In this document: positions 49,639-57,637 of the stretch, one piece after another
Layout of the letters: every line of letters starts with the position of its first letter
How positions within the stretch are numbered: position 1 is the first letter of the stretch
Origin: Pelomonas caseinilytica
GTDB lineage: Bacteria; Pseudomonadota; Gammaproteobacteria; Burkholderiales; Burkholderiaceae_C
Assembly (NCBI RefSeq): GCF_021353235.1
Contig: NZ_JAJTWT010000004.1
Location: 62,001 to 126,000 of the forward strand
Reading direction: 5' to 3'
Length of the DNA: 64,000 bases
Notes under the pieces: model-generated
The model's database searches: none
What the model saw: only the letters and a program-made list of their open reading frames with translations
What the model was told of the DNA's origin: nothing
Made by a program: the position numbers and the translations under genes

Positions 49639-50490
49639 TCACGGCGCCGCCGCCGCGGGCCCGGCCGCGGTGGCCTTGACCAAGGCCCGCAACTCCTCGG
49701 CAACGACGTCCGGACGGTCCTTCTGGATGTAGTGCCCTGACCTCTCCACCTGGCGGCGCGTCGCACCGGGCAGCAGGGCCGGCCATTGGGCCTCCAGGCG
49801 GCGCGCAAGGTCCTGGAAGGCCTCCCCCTCGCCCAGCCCGAAGCTCGACCGCACGAGCAGGCGCACCGGCACCGCGGGCGGAGCCGCCGCGCGCAGCTCG
49901 GCCAGGCATTCGGGCCGCGCCTGGGCGTCGAACTCGGCCTGCATGGCCGGCGCGAAGACCGTCGCCCGCAGGCCGCCCACCAGCCGCGCGGCGGCCGGCG
50001 CCTCGCGCTGCATGCGGGCCCAGTGCTCGGGGTGGGTCGGGTCCAGCAGCAGCACGGCGGCCACCTCGCCGGGGAAGAGGCGGGCGAAGGCGTACTGGTA
50101 GAGCCCGCCGACGGAGTGGCCGACGAGGACGTAGGGCGGCCGGACGCCCGTGGCCCGCAGGAGGGCGTGGAGTTCACGCGCCGTGGTGCAGGGGTCGCGC
50201 GGCGGCGCTGCAGCCGCCACGGGCACGTTGCCGCTCTGGCCGTAGCCGGGCCGGTCGTAGGCGAATACGGCCATCTCGGGTGCCACACGGCCGATGACCT
50301 CGGCCCAGACCGACTTGCCGTCGCCCAGGCCGGACTGGAAGACGACGACCGGCGAGCGCCCGGCCGGGCCGGCCCGGGTGTAGGACAGGCGCTGCGCGCC
50401 GAGCTCCAGCGTCTGGCCGGGCGGCATGGCCGAGCAGGCCGAAAGCGCCGCCACGGCGGTCGTCAGGAGCTGGCGCCGGATGACCCGCAT
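49639..50490 (-). CDS. Alpha/beta-hydrolase lipoprotein
   Basis: A 283-residue alpha/beta hydrolase with a lipoprotein signal (LSAC, C19), so probably periplasmic and membrane-anchored. The nucleophile is S126 in GHSVGGLYQYAFARLFP, the oxyanion region is FQSGLGDGKSVW and the late histidine is in ERSGHYIQKD. The family includes esterases and peptidases; the substrate cannot be told. It lies four bases after the DUF167 gene on the same strand. Confidence 0.8.
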   Translation of the reverse strand: MRVIRRQLLTTAVAALSACSAMPPGQTLELGAQRLSYTRAGPAGRSPVVVFQSGLGDGKSVWAEVIGRVAPEMAVFAYDRPGYGQSGNVPVAAAAPPRDPCTTARELHALLRATGVRPPYVLVGHSVGGLYQYAFARLFPGEVAAVLLLDPTHPEHWARMQREAPAAARLVGGLRATVFAPAMQAEFDAQARPECLAELRAAAPPAVPVRLLVRSSFGLGEGEAFQDLARRLEAQWPALLPGATRRQVERSGHYIQKDRPDVVAEELRALVKATAAGPAAAAP

Positions 50491-50494
50491 GGCC

Positions 50495-50728
50495 TCAACG
50501 CGTCTCCACCTTCACGCGCTTGAAGCGCGAGCCGCCGCCGCTGTGGATGCTGACGGACGACTTGGCGCAGTCGAAGCGCTTGGCGACCAGGGCGACCAGC
50601 TCGGCATTGGCCTTGCCGTCCACCGGGGGCGACTTCAGCCAGGCCGTCCAGGTGCCGTCGGCCTCCTGGACCAGCTCGGACCGCGACGACCCGGGCTTGG
50701 CCTTGAGCTGAAGCGTGGTGGTCGCCAA
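50495..50728 (-). CDS. DUF167 (YggU-like) protein
   Basis: A 77-residue protein of the DUF167/UPF0235 family, small and cytosolic with unknown role. The hallmark is LKAKPGSSRSELV, then SPPVDGKANAELVALVAKRF and a basic end (GGGSRFKRVKVE). It lies four bases after htpG on the same strand. Confidence 0.9.
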   Translation of the reverse strand: MATTTLQLKAKPGSSRSELVQEADGTWTAWLKSPPVDGKANAELVALVAKRFDCAKSSVSIHSGGGSRFKRVKVETR

Positions 50729-50732
50729 GCGA

Positions 50733-52625
50733 TCAGCCTGCCAGCAGGGCGTTGACGCGCTTCACGTAGGCAGCCGGGTCTTCCAGGTGGCCTCCCTCGG
50801 CGAGCACGGCCTGGTCGAACAGCACCTGGGCCAGGTCGTCGAAGTGGGCCTGAGATGCCGAACTAGCGTCCAGCCGCTTGACGAGGGCGTGCTCGGGGTT
50901 GATCTCGAGCGTGGGCTTGGACTCGGGCGCAGCCTGCCCGGCCTGTTTGAGCAGGCGCGCCAGGTGGCCGCTCACGTCGCCCTCCTCCACGACGATGCAG
51001 GCCGGCGAATCGACGAGGCGGGTGGTCACGCGCACGTCCTTGGCGCGGTCCTTGAGCGCTTCCTTGAGCTTGTCCAGCAGCGGCTTGAGGCCTTCGGCGG
51101 CCTCCTCGGCCTTCTTCTTCTCTTCCTCGTCCTGCAGCTTGCCGAGGTCCACGGCACCCTTGGCCACGGACTGCAGCGGCTTGCCCTCGAACTCGTAGAG
51201 GTGGCTGAGCATCCACTCGTCGACGCGGTCCACCAGCAGCAGCACCTCGATGCCCTTCTTGCGGAAGATCTCGAGCTGCGGGCTGTGCTTGGCCGCGGCC
51301 AGCGAGTCGGCCGTGATGTAGTAGACGGCCTCCTGGCCTTCCTTCATGCGGCCCACGTAGTCGGCCAGGCTGACGCCTTCGTCGGCGTGCGTGGAGGCGA
51401 AGCGGAACAGCTTGGCCAGGCGCTCCTGGTTCTGGTGGTCCTCGCCGATGCCCTCCTTGAGCACCTGGCCGAAGTCCTTCCAGAACGCCGCGTACTTGGC
51501 GCGTTCGGCCTCGTCCTCGCTGTTGGCCAGGCTCTCCAGCATGCCGAGCACGCGCTTGGTCGAGCCCTCGCGGATGGCCTTGACGTCGCGGCTCTCCTGC
51601 AGCAGTTCGCGGCTGACGTTCAGCGGCAGGTCGGCCGAGTCGATGACGCCCTTGACGAAGCGCAGGTAGACCGGCATCAGCGCCTCGGCGTCGTCCATGA
51701 TGAAGACGCGCTTCACGTACAGCTTCACGCCGCCGCGCTTGTCGCGGTTCCACAGGTCGAAGGGGGCCTTCCTGGGGATGTAGAGCAGTTGGGTGTACTC
51801 GCTGCGGCCTTCCACGCGGTTGTGGGTGTAGGCCAGCGGCGCCTCGGTGTCGTAGGAGATCTGTTTGTAGAACTCCTCGTACTGCTCGGGCGTGATGTCG
51901 CTCTTGCTGCGCGTCCACAGGGCCGAGGCCTTGTTCACCGGCTCCCACTCGTCCTTGAGCACTTGCTTGGCGGCGTCGGCGTCCCACTCCTCCTTGCGCA
52001 TCAGGATGGGCAGGGAGATGTGGTCGGAGTACTTGGCCACGGTCGACTTGATGCGCCAGGTCTTGAGGAACTCCTCCTCGCCCTCGCGCAGGTGCAGGAT
52101 GACGTCGGTGCCGCGGCCGGGCTTGGTGATGGCCTCGATGTCGTATTCGCCCGTGCCCTCGCTGCTCCAGCGCACGCCCTGGTCGGCGGCCAGACCGGCC
52201 CGGCGGGTCTCGACCGTGATGCGGTCGGCGACGATGAAGCCCGAGTAGAAGCCCACGCCGAACTGGCCGATGAGCTGGGCGTCCTTCTTCTGGTCGCCCT
52301 CGAGCTTGGCCATGAACTCGCGCGTGCCGCTCTTGGCGATGGTGCCAAGGTGGGCCGCGGCCTCGTCGGCACTCATGCCGATGCCGTTGTCGCTGATGGT
52401 CAGGGTGCGGGCCGCCTCGTCGAAGCTGATGCGCACCTCGAGGTTGGGCTGGTCTTCCCACAGCGCCGCGTTGTCCAGCGCCTCGAAGCGCAGCTTGTCG
52501 CAGGCGTCGCTGGCGTTGGACACCAGCTCGCGCAGGAAGATCTCCTTGTTGGAGTACAGCGAGTGGGTGACGAGGTGGAGGATCTGCTTGACTTCGGCCT
52601 GGAAGGCGTGGGTTTGCTTGGTCAT
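50733..52625 (-). CDS. htpG: Hsp90-family chaperone HtpG
   Basis: A 630-residue ATP-dependent chaperone. The N-terminal GHKL ATPase domain shows [35 protein letters not shown] and [15 protein letters not shown]. The middle domain includes VKRVFIMDD and [18 protein letters not shown], and a dimerisation domain follows. The length is usual for bacterial HtpG. I see no sigma-32-type promoter with confidence. Confidence 0.97.
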   Translation of the reverse strand: MTKQTHAFQAEVKQILHLVTHSLYSNKEIFLRELVSNASDACDKLRFEALDNAALWEDQPNLEVRISFDEAARTLTISDNGIGMSADEAAAHLGTIAKSGTREFMAKLEGDQKKDAQLIGQFGVGFYSGFIVADRITVETRRAGLAADQGVRWSSEGTGEYDIEAITKPGRGTDVILHLREGEEEFLKTWRIKSTVAKYSDHISLPILMRKEEWDADAAKQVLKDEWEPVNKASALWTRSKSDITPEQYEEFYKQISYDTEAPLAYTHNRVEGRSEYTQLLYIPRKAPFDLWNRDKRGGVKLYVKRVFIMDDAEALMPVYLRFVKGVIDSADLPLNVSRELLQESRDVKAIREGSTKRVLGMLESLANSEDEAERAKYAAFWKDFGQVLKEGIGEDHQNQERLAKLFRFASTHADEGVSLADYVGRMKEGQEAVYYITADSLAAAKHSPQLEIFRKKGIEVLLLVDRVDEWMLSHLYEFEGKPLQSVAKGAVDLGKLQDEEEKKKAEEAAEGLKPLLDKLKEALKDRAKDVRVTTRLVDSPACIVVEEGDVSGHLARLLKQAGQAAPESKPTLEINPEHALVKRLDASSASQAHFDDLAQVLFDQAVLAEGGHLEDPAAYVKRVNALLAG

Positions 52626-52640
52626 GGTGGGATTGCCGTG

Positions 52641-52669
52641 AACGAAAACGCGGCCGAGATAGGGCCGCG
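52641..52669 (-). terminator. Intrinsic terminator after the aroG unit
   Basis: On the minus strand CGCGGCC/GGCCGCG (7 bp, 52649-52669) is followed by TTTTCGTT. It lies 21 bases after the stop of the 103-residue gene and just before htpG. Confidence 0.7.
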
Positions 52670-52689
52670 CTGCCGGGTTTCAAGAGGGG

Positions 52690-53001
52690 TCAGTAGGACA
52701 CGGCCAGCCGCGGCACGTCGACCTTGATCAGCGCCTTGGACAGGGCGCCGGCCGTCGCCCGGGCGTAATCCAGCGCCCAGGCGGGGTCGGCGAAGGCGGC
52801 CGGGCCCATCGCGGCCGCGACCTGGATGATCTTGTCGGCCAGCAGGATCTTGCCGGAGCCTCGCAGCGGCTCGCATTCGAGGCGGACGAATTGCTCGTCC
52901 AGCCAGCGCCTCGCGGCCTCGAAGTTCAACACCTCGGCGCTGTCGAGCTGGAGCTCGATGGGCGCGCCGGTCTCGAAGATGACGGTGATCCGGGCTTGCA
53001 T
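52690..53001 (-). CDS. Conserved hypothetical protein downstream of aroG
   Basis: A 103-residue soluble protein beginning MQARITVIFETGAPIELQLDS. The first half is rich in beta and acidic residues and the second half is helical (YARATAGALSKALIKVD). I do not recognise a family. It lies 14 bp after aroG, before the terminator at 52641-52669, so it is probably co-transcribed with aroG. Confidence 0.65.
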   Translation of the reverse strand: MQARITVIFETGAPIELQLDSAEVLNFEAARRWLDEQFVRLECEPLRGSGKILLADKIIQVAAAMGPAAFADPAWALDYARATAGALSKALIKVDVPRLAVSY

Positions 53002-53015
53002 GACCCCCGATTGTG

Positions 53016-54146
53016 TCAGCCCCGGCGGGCTTTGACTGCTGCCGACAGCACGTCGAGCACCGCAACGGAGTCGTCCCAGCCCAGGCAGGCGTCGGTGATG
53101 CTCTTGCCGTAGGCGAGCTGGGCGGGGTCGTCCTTGCCCGGCGTGAACTTCTGGGCGCCGTCGTTCAGGTGGCTCTCCACCATGACGCCGAAGATGCTCT
53201 TGCTGCCCTCGCGCATCTGGCCGGCGATGTCGCGCGCCACGTCGAGCTGGCGCTGGTGCTGCTTGCTGCTGTTGGCGTGGGAGCAGTCCACCATCAGCCG
53301 CTCGGGCAGCCTGGCCTTGGCCAGGTCGGCGCAGGCGGCGGCCACGCTGGCCGAGTCGTAGTTGGGCGCCTTGCCGCCTCGCAGGATGACGTGGCAGTCG
53401 CCGTTGCCGCGCGTCTCGACGATGGCAACCTGGCCGTTCTTGTGCACGGACAGGAAATGGTGGCCCTGGGCCGCGGCCTGGATGGCGTCGGTGGCGATCT
53501 TGATGTTGCCGTCGGTGCCGTTCTTGAAACCGATGGGCGCCGACAGGCCCGAGGCCAGCTCGCGGTGCACCTGGCTCTCGGTCGTGCGCGCGCCGATGGC
53601 GCCCCAGGAGATGAGGTCGCCGATGTACTGCGGCGAGATCACGTCCAGGAACTCGCTGCCTGCCGGCATGCCCAGGCGGTTGATCTCCAGCAGCAGCTGG
53701 CGGGCGATGCGCAGGCCCTCGTCGATGCGGTAGCTCTCGTCGAGGTAGGGGTCGTTGATCAGGCCCTTCCAGCCCACCGTCGTGCGCGGCTTCTCGAAGT
53801 AGACGCGCATGACGATCTCCAGCGTGTCGGCGTACTTCTCGCGCTGCTCCTTCAGCCGGCGGGCGTACTCGATGGCGGCCGTCGGGTCGTGGATGGAGCA
53901 GGGGCCGATGACGACGAGGAGGCGGTCGTCCTGGCCCTGCATGATGCGGCGGATGCGCTGGCGGGTCTGGCTGATCAGCGCCTCCATCGCGGTGCCGCGG
54001 ATGGGGAAGAAGCGGATCAGGTGCTCCGGCGGCGGCAGCGGCGTGATGTCGAGGATGCGCTCGTCATCGGTGGCGCTGGTCTTGTCGTCCTGCGAGTACC
54101 AGCGCTGGGCTTCGGGTTCGACGGACTGGAGCTTGGTCGCATTCAT
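53016..54146 (-). CDS. aroG: 3-deoxy-7-phosphoheptulonate (DAHP) synthase, class I
   Basis: A 376-residue enzyme condensing phosphoenolpyruvate and erythrose 4-phosphate, the entry step to aromatic amino acids. Motifs include LLVVIGPCSIHDP, VYFEKPRTTVGWKGLINDP, SWGAIGARTTESQ, GFKNGTDG, HVILRGGKAPNYD and MVDCSHANSSKQ. This is the AroFGH-type class I-alpha plan. A leader peptide with Phe and Tyr codons and a terminator precede it, indicating attenuation control. The start ATG at 54146 has AAGGTG eight bases upstream, immediately after the terminator. Confidence 0.96.
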   Translation of the reverse strand: MNATKLQSVEPEAQRWYSQDDKTSATDDERILDITPLPPPEHLIRFFPIRGTAMEALISQTRQRIRRIMQGQDDRLLVVIGPCSIHDPTAAIEYARRLKEQREKYADTLEIVMRVYFEKPRTTVGWKGLINDPYLDESYRIDEGLRIARQLLLEINRLGMPAGSEFLDVISPQYIGDLISWGAIGARTTESQVHRELASGLSAPIGFKNGTDGNIKIATDAIQAAAQGHHFLSVHKNGQVAIVETRGNGDCHVILRGGKAPNYDSASVAAACADLAKARLPERLMVDCSHANSSKQHQRQLDVARDIAGQMREGSKSIFGVMVESHLNDGAQKFTPGKDDPAQLAYGKSITDACLGWDDSVAVLDVLSAAVKARRG

Positions 54147-54164
54147 CTTCGGGCACCTTGGAAA

Positions 54165-54199
54165 GAAAAAACCGCCGGGCTTGGCGGCCTCGGCGGTTT
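54165..54199 (-). terminator. Attenuator terminator in the aroG leader
   Basis: On the minus strand AAACCGCCG (54191-54199) pairs with CGGCGGTTT (54169-54177) around a 13-base loop, followed by a T run with TTTTTTC. It lies 29 bases after the leader-peptide stop and 18 bases before the aroG start. Confidence 0.85.
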
Positions 54200-54227
54200 C
54201 TGGGGAGTCGGTGTTCAGCGCGCGCGC

Positions 54228-54290
54228 TCAGGACTCTCCACCGCCGGGGCGGGGAAAAAACCAAAAGCGAAAGTAGGCAGCGCGGGACAT
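54228..54290 (-). CDS. aroG leader peptide (Phe/Tyr-rich)
   Basis: A 20-codon frame reading MSRAAYFRFWFFPRPGGGES, then TGA. Its middle nine residues (AAYFRFWFF) include four Phe, one Tyr and one Trp codon, the expected sensor for aromatic aminoacyl-tRNA supply. A strong terminator and then aroG follow. By analogy with pheA-type attenuators, ribosome stalling at the Phe codons would favour an antiterminator and aroG expression. No strong ribosome site is seen. Alternative pairings of the TCCCCGCCCCGGCGG segment with the terminator arm are plausible but unproven. Confidence 0.75.
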   Translation of the reverse strand: MSRAAYFRFWFFPRPGGGES

Positions 54291-54412
54291 GGGTGCGGAA
54301 TCTAGCACGCCGGCCCGCGAGCCGCTTCGATCCAGCGCAAACCAGCCATCGCGCGGCGCGACGGCAGCGGCGCTCGATCAGGCCGGCCGCGGCCACCCGG
54401 CCCGAGCCATCT

Positions 54413-55876
54413 TCAGGCGGTGCCTCCGACGGTCAGGCCGTCGATGCGCAGCGTCGGCTGGCCGACGCCCACCGGCACGCTCTGGCCTTCCTTGCCGCAG
54501 ACGCCGACGCCGGTGTCCAGGGCCATGTCGTTGCCGATCATGCTGACGCGCGTGAGCGCGTCAGGCCCGTTGCCGATGATGGTGGCACCCTTGACCGGGT
54601 ACTGGATCTTGCCGTTCTCCACCCAGTAGGCCTCGCTGGCCGAGAACACGAACTTGCCGCTGGTGATGTCCACCTGGCCGCCGCCGAAGTTGGTGGCGTA
54701 CAGGCCCTTCTTGATGGAGGCGACGATCTCCTTGGGGTCGTCCCGGCCGCCGAGCATGTAGGTGTTGGTCATGCGCGGCATGGGCACGTGGGCATAGCTC
54801 TCGCGACGGCCGTTGCCCGTCGGGGCGACCTTCATCAGCCGGGCGTTCATCGCGTCCTGGATGTAGCCCTTGAGGATGCCGTCCTCGATGAGCACGTTGC
54901 GCTGGCTGGCGCAGCCCTCGTCGTCGACGTTGAGGGAGCCGCGCCGGTCGGGCAGCGTGCCGTCGTCCAGCACCGTCACGCCCTTGGCCGCCACGCGCTG
55001 GCCGATGCGGCCGGAGAAGGCGCTCGAGCCCTTGCGGTTGAAGTCGCCCTCCAGCCCGTGGCCGACGGCCTCGTGCAGCAGCACGCCGGGCCAGCCCGGG
55101 CCGACGACGACGGTCATCTCGCCGGCCGGCGCGGGGCGGCTTTCGAGGTTGGTCAGGGCCGCGTGGACGGCCTGCTCGACGTAGCTGGCGATCATCTCGT
55201 CGGTGAAATAGGCCAGGCCGAAGCGCCCGCCGCCGCCGCCCGAGCCCACCTCGCGGCGGCCGTGGCTCTCGGCGATGACGGTGATGGACAGGCGCACCAG
55301 GGGCCGCACGTCGGCCGCGAGCGTGCCGTCGGCGCGGGCGATGAGCACCACCTCGTGCTCCGCGGCCAGGCCGGCCATCACCTGCGCCACGCGCGGGTCC
55401 TTGGCGCGGGCCATCTTCTCGGTCCGCTCGAGCAGCGAGACCTTGGCGGCGCTGTCGAGGCTGGCGATGGGGTCGGCCACGCCGTAGAGCTCGCGGCTGC
55501 CGGCCACGCGTCCCTGCGACGGCACCTTCACGCGCCGGCTCTGCCCGGCCGCGGCGATGGTGCGCACGGTGCGGGCGGCGTCCAGCAGGGAGTCCAGCGA
55601 GATGTCGTCGGAGTAGGCGAAGGCCGTCTTCTCGCCGGCCACGGCGCGCACGCCCACGCCCTGGTCGATGCTGAAGGAGCCGCTCTTGACGATGCCCTCC
55701 TCCAGGCTCCAGCCCTCGGCGCGCGTGGTCTGGAAGTAGAGGTCCGCATCGTCGACACGGTGTTCCGTGATGACGCGCAGGGCCTGCGACAGCGAAGCCT
55801 CGGTCAGGCCGAAGGGCTCCAGCAGTCGGGAGCGGGCGGTGGCCAGGCGGGCCAGGGTGGGTTCGACGGCGATCAT
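54413..55876 (-). CDS. tldD: Metalloprotease TldD
   Basis: A 487-residue subunit of the TldD/TldE heterodimeric protease, which degrades unfolded peptides and matures modified peptides. The zinc motif HEAVGH is at residues 268-273, followed by GLEGDFNRKGSSAFSGRIG and the C-terminal GNGPDALTRVSMIGNDMALDTGVG. TldE is not in the window. The ATG at 55876 has no ribosome site; a TAGAAT box ends six bases upstream, so the mRNA may be leaderless. Confidence 0.94.
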   Translation of the reverse strand: MIAVEPTLARLATARSRLLEPFGLTEASLSQALRVITEHRVDDADLYFQTTRAEGWSLEEGIVKSGSFSIDQGVGVRAVAGEKTAFAYSDDISLDSLLDAARTVRTIAAAGQSRRVKVPSQGRVAGSRELYGVADPIASLDSAAKVSLLERTEKMARAKDPRVAQVMAGLAAEHEVVLIARADGTLAADVRPLVRLSITVIAESHGRREVGSGGGGGRFGLAYFTDEMIASYVEQAVHAALTNLESRPAPAGEMTVVVGPGWPGVLLHEAVGHGLEGDFNRKGSSAFSGRIGQRVAAKGVTVLDDGTLPDRRGSLNVDDEGCASQRNVLIEDGILKGYIQDAMNARLMKVAPTGNGRRESYAHVPMPRMTNTYMLGGRDDPKEIVASIKKGLYATNFGGGQVDITSGKFVFSASEAYWVENGKIQYPVKGATIIGNGPDALTRVSMIGNDMALDTGVGVCGKEGQSVPVGVGQPTLRIDGLTVGGTA

Positions 55877-55882
55877 GGGGCG

Positions 55883-55913
55883 ATTCTAGGAAGGCGGCCG
55901 TCAGCACTTGCAA
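55883..55913 (-). promoter_or_regulatory. Probable tldD promoter giving a leaderless mRNA
   Basis: TTGCAA (55908-55913) and TAGAAT (55883-55888) are separated by 19 bases. A start point the usual ~7 bases after the -10 would fall on the tldD ATG itself. Confidence 0.45.
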
Positions 55914-56008
55914 GACATGGACATGCTTCTTTACCCGGACGTGTCGGCCGCCGTGTGGCCGGCGTCGTTGTGACCAGGCCTTCCAACCCACTCCACAAGG
56001 AGCCCTCG

Positions 56009-56359
56009 ATGAAGACCTTGCACACCGCCCTGATCGCCACCCTGGCCCTTGCCGGCGCCGGCGCCTTCGCCCAGACGCCCGCCGCAGCGCCGGGCACCAA
56101 CACGCCGCGCGTCGACCAGCGCGAAGCCAACCAGCAGGCCCGCATCGCCAGCGGCGCCGCCAACGGCAGCCTGACGGCCCACGAGACCCAGCGCCTCGAG
56201 AAGGAGCAGGCCCGCATCGACACCGCCGAAGCCAAGGCCAAGTCCGACGGCACCGTCACGGCCAAGGAGCGCCGCCGCCTGCACGCCATGCAGGACGGCG
56301 CCAGCCGCGACATCCACCGCAAGCGCCACAACGCGCGCGCCGCGAGCGCACCGGGCTGA
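56009..56359 (+). CDS. Small secreted hypothetical protein
   Basis: A 116-residue exported protein (signal peptide about 1-22, AFA). The mature part holds two similar units: IASGAANGSLTAHETQRLEK and AKSDGTVTAKERRRLHAMQD. Each is a short acidic loop followed by a T-x-x-E helix, reminiscent of degenerate EF-hand-like pairs. The C-terminus is basic (HRKRHNARAA). I do not recognise a named family. The ribosome site AAGGAG lies nine bases before the ATG. Confidence 0.75.
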   Translation: MKTLHTALIATLALAGAGAFAQTPAAAPGTNTPRVDQREANQQARIASGAANGSLTAHETQRLEKEQARIDTAEAKAKSDGTVTAKERRRLHAMQDGASRDIHRKRHNARAASAPG

Positions 56360-56380
56360 TACCGCTGCTCACAAATCTGT

Positions 56381-56394
56381 CCGCAAGCTTGCGG
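56381..56394. promoter_or_regulatory. Palindrome before the sugar dehydrogenase gene
   Basis: CCGCAAGCTTGCGG is a perfect 14-bp palindrome 67 bp upstream of the dehydrogenase ATG. A second hairpin CGCCGGC/GCCGGCG (56407-56424) follows it. It could be an operator, or the terminator stem of the small secreted protein gene (no T run). Confidence 0.4.
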
Positions 56395-56461
56395 CATTAG
56401 GGATGTCGCCGGCGGGAGCCGGCGCACAGCATGCGGCGCATCCGTCCCCCCGGAGCGCCGC

Positions 56462-57637
56462 ATGAAGCCCCTCCTCCTCGCCAGCCTCGTGCTGGCCATC
56501 GCCGGCCCCGCACACGCCGCCACCCTCGTCGGCTCGGGCTATGACCAGCCCCTCTTCCTGACCGCGCCCATGGGCGACTCGCGGCTCTTCGTCGTCGAGA
56601 AGGGAGGCCGCATCAAGGTGCAGCAGGGCGGCAGCGTCTCGACCTGGTTCGACATCTCCAGCCAGGTCGACACCGCCGGCGAGCGCGGCCTGCTGGGCCT
56701 GGCCTTCGACCCGGGCTTCGCGTCCAACGGCCGCTTCTACGTCGACTACATCGACAAGGCCACGCTGAACACGGTCGTCGCGAGCTACACGGTCAATGGC
56801 TCGGGCGCCGTCGACATGGCCAGCGGCCGGACCGTCATCACGGTGGCCCAGCCGGCCGGGCGCGACAACCACAAGGCGGGCTGGATAGGCTTCAGCCCGG
56901 CCGACCCCGTCCACCTCTTCATCGCCACGGGCGACGGCGGCAGCGCCAACGACCCGGACAATAACGCCCAGAACCTGAACAGCAACCTCGGCAAGCTGCT
57001 GCGCATCACGCCCCAGGCCGGTGGCGGCTACACCGCGCCGACCGACAACCCCTTCACGGGCAGCGTGCCGGGCAACGACGAGATCTGGGCCTACGGCCTG
57101 CGCAACCCCTACCGCAACAGCTTCGACCGGCTGACGGGCAATCTCTGGATCGCCGACGTCGGCCAGGGCGCCCGCGAGGAGGTGGACTTCGCCGCCGCCG
57201 GGAGCCTGGGCCGGGGCGCCAACTACGGCTGGCGGGTGCGCGAAGGCACCATCGCGACGCCTGGCATCAGCGACCCGACGCCGCCCAACCTGACCGAGCC
57301 CCTCTTCGACTACGGCCACGACGTCGGCAGTTCCATCATCGGCGGCTACGTCTACCACGGCCCCGATGCCAGCCTGGCCGGCAAATACGTCTTCGGCGAC
57401 TTCGTCTCCGGCGCCCTCTGGACCTACGCCGGCGGCACCGTCACGCCACTGGCCTCACCCTTCGGCGGCTCCACGCTGACCAGCTTCGGCGAAGGCGGCG
57501 ACGGCACGCTCTACGCCGTGGGCATCGACGGCAGCATCTACCAGGTCTCGGCCACCGTGCCCGAGCCCGCGACCACTGCGCTGTTCGCCGCCGGGCTCGC
57601 CGCGCTGGGCGGCTTCATTCGTCGCCGCCGCGCTTGA
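56462..57637 (+). CDS. PQQ-dependent sugar dehydrogenase-like protein with PEP-CTERM tail
   Basis: A 391-residue secreted beta-propeller of the glucose/sorbosone dehydrogenase (YliI/Asd) family. The signal peptide (about 1-19) is followed by LFVVEKGGRIKV, GERGLLGLAFDPGFASNGRFYV and RDNHKAGWIGF with the candidate catalytic His137. ATGDGGSANDPDNNAQ and WAYGLRNPYRNSFD complete the pattern. The C-terminus VPEPATTALFAAGLAALGG plus FIRRRRA is a PEP-CTERM sorting signal, so it is probably processed by an exosortase/XrtA system during exopolysaccharide export. Its 3' end overlaps the convergent rsmI gene by 23 bases. Confidence 0.87.
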   Translation: MKPLLLASLVLAIAGPAHAATLVGSGYDQPLFLTAPMGDSRLFVVEKGGRIKVQQGGSVSTWFDISSQVDTAGERGLLGLAFDPGFASNGRFYVDYIDKATLNTVVASYTVNGSGAVDMASGRTVITVAQPAGRDNHKAGWIGFSPADPVHLFIATGDGGSANDPDNNAQNLNSNLGKLLRITPQAGGGYTAPTDNPFTGSVPGNDEIWAYGLRNPYRNSFDRLTGNLWIADVGQGAREEVDFAAAGSLGRGANYGWRVREGTIATPGISDPTPPNLTEPLFDYGHDVGSSIIGGYVYHGPDASLAGKYVFGDFVSGALWTYAGGTVTPLASPFGGSTLTSFGEGGDGTLYAVGIDGSIYQVSATVPEPATTALFAAGLAALGGFIRRRRA

